A stretch of 64,000 bases of DNA from Candidatus Kuenenia stuttgartensis (GTDB taxonomy: Bacteria; Planctomycetota; Planctomycetia; Gemmatales; Gemmataceae): the NCBI GenBank assembly GCA_945897965.1, contig CAMDHK010000002.1:19732-83731 (forward strand). The letters run 5' to 3'. Position 1 is the first letter of the stretch, and every line of letters starts with the position of its first letter. Below the pieces are notes generated by a model, which was not told the DNA's origin, did not search any database, and saw nothing but the letters and a program-made list of their open reading frames with translations. This document shows positions 1 to 8,893 of the stretch, in pieces. The translations under genes were made by a program, and so were the position numbers.

Positions 1-117
1 TTCGTTGTCACCATTGGTTATTCCTAAAAGGATAAGTAGCCCTTTTTGGATTTCGCCCAAAATCTGGCCTTCCACAGTGACTTTGGCCATAGATACGCGT
101 TGAATTACGGCACGCAA
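1..117 (-). CDS. dtd: D-aminoacyl-tRNA deacylase (Dtd), N-terminal part, truncated by window start
   Basis: Minus-strand translation from TTG at 117: (M)[38 protein letters not shown], matching the Dtd N-terminus; GGAG at 128-125 is well spaced for a TTG start. The ORF track lists only a different-frame ORF (8..226) here. Confidence 0.88.
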   Translation of the reverse strand, partial: MRAVIQRVSMAKVTVEGQILGEIQKGLLILLGITNGDNE

Positions 118-287
118 GGTAAAACTCCGTTACCAACACCTTTAGAAACCAAGCGAAGTATACAATTTTATAGAAAAACTGGAAAATCAAATTTATCGTA
201 AAAGCAATTCTGTGGTATATATTCAAAAGATGAAATGTTCAGGAAGGAATACTTGGATTCGGAAGTTTATGTAACGGAGTATTTAAA

Positions 288-551
288 ATGGCACGTGATT
301 TCAGCCCCTACCAGCAAAAAGTTATCAAACGATTTTACGATAATCAAAACCCTATTGCACATGAGCGATTGGCTGAACTCGTGGGAGAGTTATATCTAAG
401 CAGCGGAAAGAAAAGGGAAAAAGTTTGGAGCACCATAGTTGAAACTATGAAAAAGCTGGAAGTTCCCGAAGCCCGAATCAAGCACCTAGTAGAACAAGAT
501 AAGCCAGAATTACTGGCTCAACTTGTTAAGGAACTCGAAGCAAAAAGCTAG
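288..551 (+). CDS. conserved hypothetical protein, 87 aa
   Basis: Complete ORF; charged alpha-helical composition; plausible short intergenic spacing. Confidence 0.7.
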   Translation: MARDFSPYQQKVIKRFYDNQNPIAHERLAELVGELYLSSGKKREKVWSTIVETMKKLEVPEARIKHLVEQDKPELLAQLVKELEAKS

Positions 552-554
552 TTA

Positions 555-1379
555 CTATGCTGCTTCTTGCCTGTTGGTTTCAAGACTGATGCCCCTGGTT
601 GCAGTTCGAATGAATGCGATGAATTCTGCGACCTCAGGGATATGGCTTAATTCTTTTTCAACCTTAAGTAGCGACTGAGGCAAGATCAAGCCTTCGCGGT
701 AAATAATTTGAAATGCTTTTCGTATACCATCAATGTTCGTATGTGAAATACCAGCTCTACGCATTCCTATAACATTGACGCCTGATACTACATTGATTCG
801 CTGTACAATGATAAAAGGCGGAATGTCTTTAGTCGTGGCAGAAACGCCGCTTAAAAGCGCCAGCCTTCCAACCTTGGCAAATTGATGCACAGCGCTGTTT
901 CCTGATAAGAAAGCGCCATCTTCCATCACGCAATGCCCTCCCATGAGTGCCCCATTAGCAAGAATACAGCCGTTGCCTACTCTGCAATCGTGGGCGACAT
1001 GGCTGTTTGCCATCAAGAAGTTTCCGTTTCCAATGACTGTTTCGTTGGAAGAGGTAGTTCCCCGATGAACAGTAACGCCTTCACGGATAATATTGTTATT
1101 ACCAATGATGGTTTTGGTAGGTTCGCCATCATATTTCATATGTTGAGGAGCTTCGCCAAGAATAGCACCACTATAAACGATGTTTTTGGCGCCAAGGGAA
1201 AGGTTACCAAATAACTTTGCACCTGGTTTGATGACGGAGTTATGGCCAATTTTTACCGGGCCATCAATAACGGCGAGTGCGCCAATTTCTACATTTTCGC
1301 CTATCTCAGCGTCGGAAGAGATAATAGCACTTGGATGAATTCTTGCGGTCGAAGAAACAGGCATTGAGATATCCCCCAA
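555..1379 (-). CDS. lpxA: acyl-ACP--UDP-N-acetylglucosamine O-acyltransferase (start may be ATG at 1364)
   Basis: Hexapeptide repeats; IHPSAIISSDAEIGENVEIGALAVIDG, NSHVAHDCRVGNGCILANGALMGGH, GRLALLSGVSATTKDIPPF. Confidence 0.92.
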   Translation of the reverse strand: MGDISMPVSSTARIHPSAIISSDAEIGENVEIGALAVIDGPVKIGHNSVIKPGAKLFGNLSLGAKNIVYSGAILGEAPQHMKYDGEPTKTIIGNNNIIREGVTVHRGTTSSNETVIGNGNFLMANSHVAHDCRVGNGCILANGALMGGHCVMEDGAFLSGNSAVHQFAKVGRLALLSGVSATTKDIPPFIIVQRINVVSGVNVIGMRRAGISHTNIDGIRKAFQIIYREGLILPQSLLKVEKELSHIPEVAEFIAFIRTATRGISLETNRQEAA

Positions 1380-1572
1380 AAACCAAAACTCTAATAATGA
1401 AGCAGAAATGAAAAATCTAAACTTAGTAAAAGTTAAAGTTCAGCTGCTTCAAGGAATGATCGTATAAAGCTTTTTAACGATTCTATCTAGTCCATTTTAA
1501 TCGGACGAAGAGTGGGTAAGCTTAACTTTTGGTCAATAGAATTGTGGAAATGGTTGAAAAAAGGCAAAGATA

Positions 1573-1974
1573 TCAAATATCTTCGCTGATTTGTTCTAAA
1601 ACCTCTTCATAAACAAAAATTGGAACATTCATGGTGACCGCCAAGGCGATGGCATCACTAGGCCTGCAATCGATTTTCACAAACTTCCCATCCTGCCTAA
1701 TTTTAAGTGTGGCGAAATAGGTTTTGTCTTTGAGTTCATTAATTTGAATTTCTTGAAGTTCGCCCCCAAGGCTTGTTATCGTTTGGCATAATAAATCATG
1801 GGTTAGGGGTCTGGGGGAGGGAATCTTTTTAATTTTGCGATCAATGCTAGTGGCTTCAAAAATTCCAATTTGAATTGAAAAACTTCTTTCGCCTTCCAGT
1901 TCTTTTAAAACGATGACTTGTTGTTCATGAATTTCGCTAATAATAATTCTTCTAAGACCCATTTCGACAGGCAT
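1573..1974 (-). CDS. bifunctional nuclease (DUF151) family protein; ORF extends to 2019 but MPVEMGLRR start preferred
   Basis: IDCRPSDAIALAVTMNVPIFVYEEVLE motif typical of the family. Confidence 0.85.
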   Translation of the reverse strand: MPVEMGLRRIIISEIHEQQVIVLKELEGERSFSIQIGIFEATSIDRKIKKIPSPRPLTHDLLCQTITSLGGELQEIQINELKDKTYFATLKIRQDGKFVKIDCRPSDAIALAVTMNVPIFVYEEVLEQISEDI

Positions 1975-2172
1975 AATATTTCTCCTTACATATTCAATAT
2001 TATATCTTAGCAAGTGCAATTAGTGCTTCGAGCAATAAATTGATCATTTCTTTATTAAAATTCATTTTGTAAATCAATCTCCAGAATAAATAATTGTTTA
2101 TGGCAGACGAGTAAAAATTATGATAATGACAATACTTTAAGATATTGATTTTAAGCAGGAATATTCTTACTG

Positions 2173-2928
2173 ATGGCATTTGAGTTTAAAGTTTCCTCTG
2201 AATCACTACAGGGGCTTCGTTCAAATAATGAAGACGCAATAAAATGCATCAAGGCTGATGGTTTGTTTTTAGCATTGGTTGCAGATGGTATGGGCGGACA
2301 TGCTTCAGGCGAAGTTGCAAGTACTGAATCCATCAAAAGTATCGAGCAAGAGGTTTTTGACCAAGGGCCCTTTTTAGATGGTTCCGAAAGTGGCGATACT
2401 GCACTTATTCACCAAGGATATATTTCTGCCAACCAATCCTTATTGAACCTTTCTCGAGCCAATCCGAAATTTTTGAACATGGGCACGACCATGGTAGGGT
2501 TGTTTTATCGTGAGAATAGCCCAAATGTATTGATTTCTAATCTTGGTGATAGCAGGTGCTATGTTTTGGAAGATCAGAAATTGTCATTGATAACAGCGGA
2601 TCATTCCTTTGCTCATGCGCTTTATATTGCGGGTTCAATTACACTTGCGCAAGTTGCTACACACCCATTTCGAAATAGGATTTATAAATATCTAGGTTCA
2701 AAAGATCTCACGGGCGGCCCTGATGTTTTTATCCACCATTTACGTCCCGGGCAGCGATACATGATTTGTTCGGATGGTTTGTCGGGCAGTATAAACCCGC
2801 CTGACCTTCAAAATTATCTTGCGACAGAACCTTTGGAAGGTCTTTCCCTTAAACTTTGTCAGATTGCGTTGAAAAACGGATCAACAGACAATACCTCTGC
2901 CATCATTATTGATGTCCTCGAAACCTGA
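2173..2928 (+). CDS. PP2C-family serine/threonine protein phosphatase
   Basis: VADGMGGHASGEVAS, NLGDSRCYVL, MICSDGLSGSI, GSTDNTSAIIIDV motifs. Confidence 0.92.
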   Translation: MAFEFKVSSESLQGLRSNNEDAIKCIKADGLFLALVADGMGGHASGEVASTESIKSIEQEVFDQGPFLDGSESGDTALIHQGYISANQSLLNLSRANPKFLNMGTTMVGLFYRENSPNVLISNLGDSRCYVLEDQKLSLITADHSFAHALYIAGSITLAQVATHPFRNRIYKYLGSKDLTGGPDVFIHHLRPGQRYMICSDGLSGSINPPDLQNYLATEPLEGLSLKLCQIALKNGSTDNTSAIIIDVLET

Positions 2929-2943
2929 ATTGCTATTTTGGCA

Positions 2944-3678
2944 TTAGATATAAGTAGCTTTTGAAGGAATAATGATGAGCTCGGGGATAACCACATGCTC
3001 AGGCAATCTAGCTACAAATAAAACACTTTGAGCAACGTCTTCAGGTTGCAAAATAGATTTTTTATGCTCTTCAGAAACGGGATTGGGTCTAGCTTCAAGA
3101 ATTGGAGTGTTAACTTCTCCGGGGAAAATGCTGCAAAATCGTATATTGTTTTTGGATTCTTCCGCAGCGGTTGCAACCACCAAACCATTTAGTCCGAACT
3201 TTCCTGCTACATAACCAGGGCCGCCCAATGGGTTTCCCCGCAATCCGGAGATGGAATTTACAACAATCACCAACCCTTTTTTTCTCGGCCTCATTCCTTT
3301 TAAAACTTCATGAAACACATAATAGGCGCTGTCTAGATTCCCTTCCACTAATGAACGCCAGCTTTCTGGATTGAGTTCCTGGAAAGACCGTTCTTTTAGA
3401 TTCATTCCAACACAATGCACCAGAATATCAATTGGGCCGAATGCTTTAATTGTTGAACTGATCGTGTTTTCAACTTCTTTTGGTTGGCCAGCATCACATA
3501 CCAAAGATAGAACTCTTTCATTGGATTTTGAAATAAGTTCGGCAGCTTTATCAAGTTTGGTTTTATTCCTTCCACAAATGGCAACTTTGGCACCAAGATT
3601 GTGAAATGCCTGAGCAGAAGCCAGACCGATACCGCTGCCGCCGCCAGTTACCAGAATTGTTTTTCCTTGAAATTCCAT
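2944..3678 (-). CDS. short-chain dehydrogenase/reductase (SDR)
   Basis: TGGGSGIGLA nucleotide-binding motif, NSISGLRG...YVAGK active-site region. Confidence 0.9.
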   Translation of the reverse strand: MEFQGKTILVTGGGSGIGLASAQAFHNLGAKVAICGRNKTKLDKAAELISKSNERVLSLVCDAGQPKEVENTISSTIKAFGPIDILVHCVGMNLKERSFQELNPESWRSLVEGNLDSAYYVFHEVLKGMRPRKKGLVIVVNSISGLRGNPLGGPGYVAGKFGLNGLVVATAAEESKNNIRFCSIFPGEVNTPILEARPNPVSEEHKKSILQPEDVAQSVLFVARLPEHVVIPELIIIPSKATYI

Positions 3679-3805
3679 TGTCGTTAACCTTTAGGTGAGG
3701 ATCTAGTGGTGGTTCCTAATAGTATGATAATATGAGAACATAGATCAGATTCATATTACTTTTTATTTAGGGAATTAAATTCCTGCATTATCAAAGGGTC
3801 GCAGC

Positions 3806-4955
3806 ATGAATAGTGAATTGAAAAGACGCGTAGAAAATCTGACCATCAGGTTGACTCAGCTACGGGACTCTCTTTGACATTGCTGGAAAAAAAACACAAA
3901 GGCAAACATTAACAGATCTTATGGGCACGCCTGATTTTTGGAACAATCAGGAGAAAGCCCAACAAACAATCAATGCATTAAAACCTCTCAACGGCTTATT
4001 AAAACCGTATGAGGAAATCGAGGTCGCCAATTTAGATATTGGAGCACTTGCGGAGCTTTGCGCAGAAGAAGTCTCATTGGAAGTCGATCTCGCTGCGGAG
4101 TTAGATAAAGCTGATAACAATCTTGCAGAATTTGAACTGCGCTCCATGCTAAATGGACCGCAAGATGCCAGCAATGCATACCTTCGAATTCAGGCGGGCG
4201 GTGGCGGGACCGAGGCGTGTGATTGGGCGCAGATGTTGCTTCGTATGTATTCCCGCTGGGCCGAAAGGAATGGCTATAAAACTGAAATTGTTGATGAACT
4301 TCGAAACGAAGAGGCAGGTATAAGAAATGCAACGCTTCATATTTTAGGTGATTTTGCATACGGCAATCTACAAAGTGAAGCAGGTGTGCATCGCCTAGTT
4401 CGGATCAGCCCGTTTGATTCCAATGCTAAGAGACATACCTCATTTGCTGCGGTCGATGTAATGCCAGAAATCGATGGGAATATTCACATCGATATTCATT
4501 CGGACGATTTGGAAAGGCAGACTTTTCGAAGTGGCGGTCCTGGTGGGCAGCATCAGAATAAAACGGAAAGTGGCGTTCGTTATATTCACTTGCCTACGGG
4601 GATCGCTGCGGAAAGCCGTAGCGAGAGAAGCCAGCATAAAAATGATGATCTTGCCATGAAGCTTCTGAAGGCCAAGCTTTATCGGATTGAAGAGCAAAAA
4701 AGAAAAGCAGAAGTTGAAAAGCTTTACGATGAAAAGGGTGAGGTGGCTTGGGGTTACCAGATTCGCAATTATGTATTGCAGCCTTACACGCTTGCTAAAG
4801 ATGTCCGAACCGAGCACCATACTGCGCAAGTTTTTGAGGTTCTCGATGGTGCGATTACAGCTTTTATTCAGGCTTTTTTGCGCTTGAAAGCAGAGAAAGT
4901 TAACAAAAAGCAACCTCATAGGCCTTTGCCTAAGATTAATGACGACGATCTTTAA
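3806..4955 (+). CDS. prfB: peptide chain release factor 2 with programmed +1 frameshift (join 3806..3874, 3876..4955)
   Basis: ATG 3806 reads MNSELKRRVENLTIRLTQLRDSL then in-frame UGA (3875-3877) in CTT-TGA-C; +1 shift continues DIAGKKTQRQTLTDLMGTPDFWNNQEKAQ...; GGQHQNKTESGVRYIHLPTGI RF motif. ORF track starts only at internal ATG 3921. Confidence 0.95.
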
Positions 4956-4973
4956 TGGGGTCGCTAAAAACGA

Positions 4974-5017
4974 AAACATATCGCCCAGCAAGTTAAATGC
5001 AAAGGCGATATGTTTTT
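4974..5017. terminator. bidirectional intrinsic terminator between convergent prfB and apgM-like gene
   Basis: AAACATATCGCC (4974-4985) / GGCGATATGTTT (5004-5015) 12-bp perfect stem followed by T run. Confidence 0.75.
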
Positions 5018-5036
5018 AAGTTTACTGCGATCCTTT

Positions 5037-6242
5037 TTACGCACCATATTTTCCAAGCTTGCCCGCATGAGCCATCGCAAGGCTCATCAGATATTTGGCT
5101 TCAAAATGCCCTAAGCCCCCTTGCAGGCAATACGATTCGCCAAATTCTGTCACGCCATCGGTCCTGCAGGTTGGAGACGATATCAAGGTTGGCACTGAAT
5201 GCCAGCTATGACTCTTGAGTTTGCTAGGCGTACTGTGATCACCCGTCACGATAAAGACATCGGGGTTTAAAGCTTTGATTCCAGGGATGGCAGCATCTAA
5301 CTTCTCAATCATTTCTACCTTGGCCTGAAAATTCCCATCTTCCCCGGTGCTATCGGTGTATTTGTAATGCAGGAAGAAGAATTCGTAATCATTCCAAGAT
5401 TTCTTGAGGGTTTCAACTTGATCCGCAAGCGAGTTTCCAGCATTTAAAATGTCCATGCCTACGAGGCGGGCCAAACCCTTGTACATAGGATAAACAGCGA
5501 TGGCAGCAGATTTAAGGCCGTATACTTGTTCCATGGTTGCTATTTTGGGGAATGTCGCAAAACCACGAAGAGTGATCATGTTTGTTGGAGAATCTTGTGC
5601 CAGTACCAAGCTTGCTTCGTGCGCAAACTTATTGGTTATTTCCGCAGCTTTTTGCGATTCAGCGTCTTCGCCCTTGGCTACTAAAGGCTTTAATCCAACT
5701 TGTTGTGGATCGGTATCGTTGACTCGGTCACCCAATCCAGGAGCACGAAAAACTACAACAAAGCGGTGTTCACGGACTGGTTCAACAAAAATCTCGACAC
5801 CAGGGATTTTGATCTGCTTTAGCTTTTTGCACATTGCAACGCATTGTTCGGTGGTGGGCCTGCCTGCTCTACGATCCGATATTTTGCCTTCGGCATCTAC
5901 AGTGCAAAAGTTTCCACGAATTGCTACATCGTTTTTACCAACTTCGAAATTAATGCCCAAAGCTTCAAGAATTCCGCGTCCGATACGATATTTAAGGGGG
6001 TCATAGCCGAACAATCCTAGATGCCCGGGGCCGCTTCCGGGAGTGATTCCAGGCAATACTGGGATACTCATGCCGCAAATGCCTTCTCGTGCCAGTGTAT
6101 CCAAATGAGGGGTGCTTGCAGATTCCAGCTCGGTTTTTCCACCCGGAGTCATGGGCAATCCGCCTAGACCATCTGCAACCAGCAGTACAATTTTAGATTT
6201 ATTTACTTCTCGTAACTCTACAATCAAATCATGAAGATCCAT
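5037..6242 (-). CDS. apgM: 2,3-bisphosphoglycerate-independent phosphoglycerate mutase, archaeal type (alkaline phosphatase superfamily)
   Basis: LLVADGLGGLPMTPGGKTELESASTPHLDTLAREGICGMSIPVLPGITPGSGPGHLGLFGYDP; VTGDHSTPSKLKSHSWHSVP. Confidence 0.85.
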   Translation of the reverse strand: MDLHDLIVELREVNKSKIVLLVADGLGGLPMTPGGKTELESASTPHLDTLAREGICGMSIPVLPGITPGSGPGHLGLFGYDPLKYRIGRGILEALGINFEVGKNDVAIRGNFCTVDAEGKISDRRAGRPTTEQCVAMCKKLKQIKIPGVEIFVEPVREHRFVVVFRAPGLGDRVNDTDPQQVGLKPLVAKGEDAESQKAAEITNKFAHEASLVLAQDSPTNMITLRGFATFPKIATMEQVYGLKSAAIAVYPMYKGLARLVGMDILNAGNSLADQVETLKKSWNDYEFFFLHYKYTDSTGEDGNFQAKVEMIEKLDAAIPGIKALNPDVFIVTGDHSTPSKLKSHSWHSVPTLISSPTCRTDGVTEFGESYCLQGGLGHFEAKYLMSLAMAHAGKLGKYGA

Positions 6243-6412
6243 TTAAAACTCCAGCTTTTAGGGTTGTATGGCAGTCTTTTTTAGTTTTATGGAAGCTTAC
6301 GGGCCATGGGTATCTTACTTTTTGTGCATAAATGCAATTAGCATGGCTTCAACTGCCCAGTCTTGAATATACTTTCAAAAGTGCCTTGGAACTAATTAAT
6401 AAGGGTATTGTT

Positions 6413-7120
6413 GTGGAAAATCAAGAAAACAGCATTGAAAAAGAGCCCGTTACAGAGCAAATATGGCCGGCCTTGGATATTCTGGAACGCCGAATCCTAG
6501 GTGTTTTAATCGAAAAAGCCAAAACAACTCCCGAGGCTTATCCTCTTTCGTTAAATGCTTTGGTTAACGCTGCTAATCAAAAATCCAACCGTGATCCTAT
6601 TATGAATCTGCAGGATTATCAGGTTGAATCTGGAATTCGCAATTGTATTGCCAAGGGGTTGGTTTCTATGGTGCGCGGGGGCAGGGTAGAACGCTGGCAG
6701 CATGAATTGTATTCAAAATGGAACCTAAGTAAGCGCGATATGTCTGTTCTTGGTGAACTTTTGTTGCGAGGACCGCAAACGGAAGGCTTGCTTCGCACTA
6801 GGGCAGGTAGAATGGAAACTTTCGACTCTCTTGAGGATTTACGCGAAGCCTTGGATTCCCTTGCAGCACGAAAACTGATTTTTTGGGTCGATTCCAAGGG
6901 TGTTCGTGGCGCAAGAGTTACCCATGGGTTTCATTCTTCCGATGAAATAGCTAGAATTAGAAGTACTGCAATTCAGGTTATTGCTGATGATGAACCTTCT
7001 GCAACAAGTAGGAGAAGCAGTGACGCAGCAGAATTGCGTGAGTTGGTTTCCGGTTTGCAAGAAGAAGTTAAAAGCCTTCGAGAAGAACTTATTGCTCTCA
7101 AGACTCAGCTTGGTGTTTGA
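6413..7120 (+). CDS. YceH/DUF480 family protein; ORF open from 6332, GTG at 6413 is a plausible start
   Basis: LDILERRILGVLIEKAKTTPEAYPLSLNALVNAANQKSNRDPIM motif. Confidence 0.85.
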   Translation: MENQENSIEKEPVTEQIWPALDILERRILGVLIEKAKTTPEAYPLSLNALVNAANQKSNRDPIMNLQDYQVESGIRNCIAKGLVSMVRGGRVERWQHELYSKWNLSKRDMSVLGELLLRGPQTEGLLRTRAGRMETFDSLEDLREALDSLAARKLIFWVDSKGVRGARVTHGFHSSDEIARIRSTAIQVIADDEPSATSRRSSDAAELRELVSGLQEEVKSLREELIALKTQLGV

Positions 7121-7144
7121 TCAAAATTTTTAATAGTTTGAAAA

Positions 7145-7915
7145 GTGGAAAATAAGATGAAAGAACCTGCAGAACCCGTTGAAAAAGCCAAAAGATTAAA
7201 TCAGTACCTTGCCCATGCAGGTGTTGATTCTCGTAGGCATTGTGAAATTCTTATCCAACGCGGTAAGGTTAAAATTGGTGGCGTTGTCGTGCGCGATCTT
7301 AGTGCCCGTGTTCGCCCAGGCGAAGTGGTTACCGTGGATGGGCAAGATCTTAACTCCGAGCAGCATGTATACTGGCTTCTCAACAAGCCACAGGGTTATC
7401 TTTGTACCAATCATGATCCAGCCCGAAGGCCCTTGGCGAAAGATCTCCTGCCCCATGTAAGTGAAAGAATTTTCACGGTGGGCAGGTTGGATGAAGATAG
7501 CGAAGGCTTATTGCTTCTTACCAATGACGGGGAATTTGCACAGAAGCTAATGCACCCTAAATTTGGGGTCGAGAAGACCTATCATGCACAGGTTGCGGGC
7601 CTTCCCAAAAATGAAGATATGCAACAGTTGGTAAAAGGGATTTGGTCAAGCGAAGGGAAACTCAAGGCGAAAAAGGTTCGTATCTTGAAAAGGCAGGGCG
7701 AAAGCTCTTGGCTTGAAATCACGCTTTGCGAAGGAAAGAATCGCGAAATCAGAAGAATGCTTGCCAAGTTAGGCCATAAAGTTATCAGGCTGAAACGGGT
7801 ATCTATTGGGTCTATCAGATTAGATAGATTGCCCAAAGGAAAGGCCCGTAAATTGAAAACTTGGGAATTGAGCTCGTTAATTAAAATTGCAGAACAAGCT
7901 ATTGTGCAGGAATGA
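7145..7915 (+). CDS. rluB: RsuA/RluB-type rRNA pseudouridine synthase (GTG start)
   Basis: S4 domain RLNQYLAHAGVDSRRHCEILIQRGKVKIGG; VGRLDEDSEGLLLLTNDGEFAQKLMHP; GKNREIRRMLAKLGH. Confidence 0.85.
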   Translation: MENKMKEPAEPVEKAKRLNQYLAHAGVDSRRHCEILIQRGKVKIGGVVVRDLSARVRPGEVVTVDGQDLNSEQHVYWLLNKPQGYLCTNHDPARRPLAKDLLPHVSERIFTVGRLDEDSEGLLLLTNDGEFAQKLMHPKFGVEKTYHAQVAGLPKNEDMQQLVKGIWSSEGKLKAKKVRILKRQGESSWLEITLCEGKNREIRRMLAKLGHKVIRLKRVSIGSIRLDRLPKGKARKLKTWELSSLIKIAEQAIVQE

Positions 7916-7919
7916 TTCC

Positions 7920-8747
7920 ATGTTTCAAGAAAATGCTAAAGTTGTTGATCATTACACGATTGCAAGCAAAACCCATTTGATAAAGCTGCATTGCCCTAAA
8001 ATTGCTGCGATTATCAGACCAGGGCAATTCGTGATGATCAAACTTCCCGGAGGGAATGATCCCCTTCTAGGTAGGCCTTTTGCACTCTACGACACGATTC
8101 TTGATGATCAGGGCAAGCCCACTGGAATTGAGATCGTTTACCTTGAACTTGGGAAGATGACTTCTCTTTTGCCTGCTGTTGTTCCGGGCCAATCCATTGA
8201 AGTGTGGGGCCCTTTAGGCAAGCCTTTCCCAATTTTTCCAGACAAAGATCATGTTGCGTTTATTGCAGGTGGTATTGGGCAAACTCCTTTTCTTGCCTTT
8301 GGAAAACAATTACTGGGTATCAAAGCTTATGGCGGAGATTCACTTAAAAAATCGTTGAGCAAGGTTACCATGATTTACGGAGTCCGCTCTGCGCCTTTTC
8401 TTGCAGGTGTTGACCATTTTGAAAGTATTGGCTTGAATTTGTTTTGCGCAACCGATGATGGATCTCAAGGTTTTCATGGCAGAGTAACAGAATTACTTAA
8501 AACATTACCCAATGCAGAGCATTGGTACGGGTGTGGCCCTGAACCTATGTTGCATGCGCTTTGCAGACTTGCTTTAGAAAATAATACCCCATGTCATGTT
8601 TCGCTTGAATCGCCCATGGCCTGTGGCTTGGGGATTTGTTTTAGTTGCGTTGTAAAAGTAAAAACAGAAGCAGAAGGTGGTTGGGACTATAAAAGAATCT
8701 GCGTGGATGGCCCCGTTTTTAATGCAGAAACTTTAGTTCTTGAATAA
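7920..8747 (+). CDS. pyrK: PyrK-like dihydroorotate dehydrogenase electron transfer subunit
   Basis: RPFALYD FAD motif, FIAGGIGQTPFLAFGKQL, C-terminal [2Fe-2S] CGLGICFSCVV...RICVDGPVF. Confidence 0.8.
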   Translation: MFQENAKVVDHYTIASKTHLIKLHCPKIAAIIRPGQFVMIKLPGGNDPLLGRPFALYDTILDDQGKPTGIEIVYLELGKMTSLLPAVVPGQSIEVWGPLGKPFPIFPDKDHVAFIAGGIGQTPFLAFGKQLLGIKAYGGDSLKKSLSKVTMIYGVRSAPFLAGVDHFESIGLNLFCATDDGSQGFHGRVTELLKTLPNAEHWYGCGPEPMLHALCRLALENNTPCHVSLESPMACGLGICFSCVVKVKTEAEGGWDYKRICVDGPVFNAETLVLE

Positions 8748-8859
8748 ACAGCCTCATTTTATGTTTTTGTAATAATAATAAAAAATCTTGAAACAAAAGT
8801 TTATCGTTCACCGTCTTAATGGTAAAGGTTATAATGCTCTTAGCTTTTGCTCTTGATAT

Positions 8860-8881
8860 CAGGAAATGATTTCCTGTTTTT
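8860..8881 (+). terminator. terminator-like hairpin immediately upstream of the caspase-like gene
   Basis: CAGGAA-ATGAT-TTCCTG followed by TTTTT. Confidence 0.5.
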
Positions 8882-8893
8882 AAAGGTTTAAAA

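Noticed and set aside
8-226. 72-aa minus-strand ORF at the window start
   Set aside because: Wrong frame; the Dtd reading frame explains the sequence.
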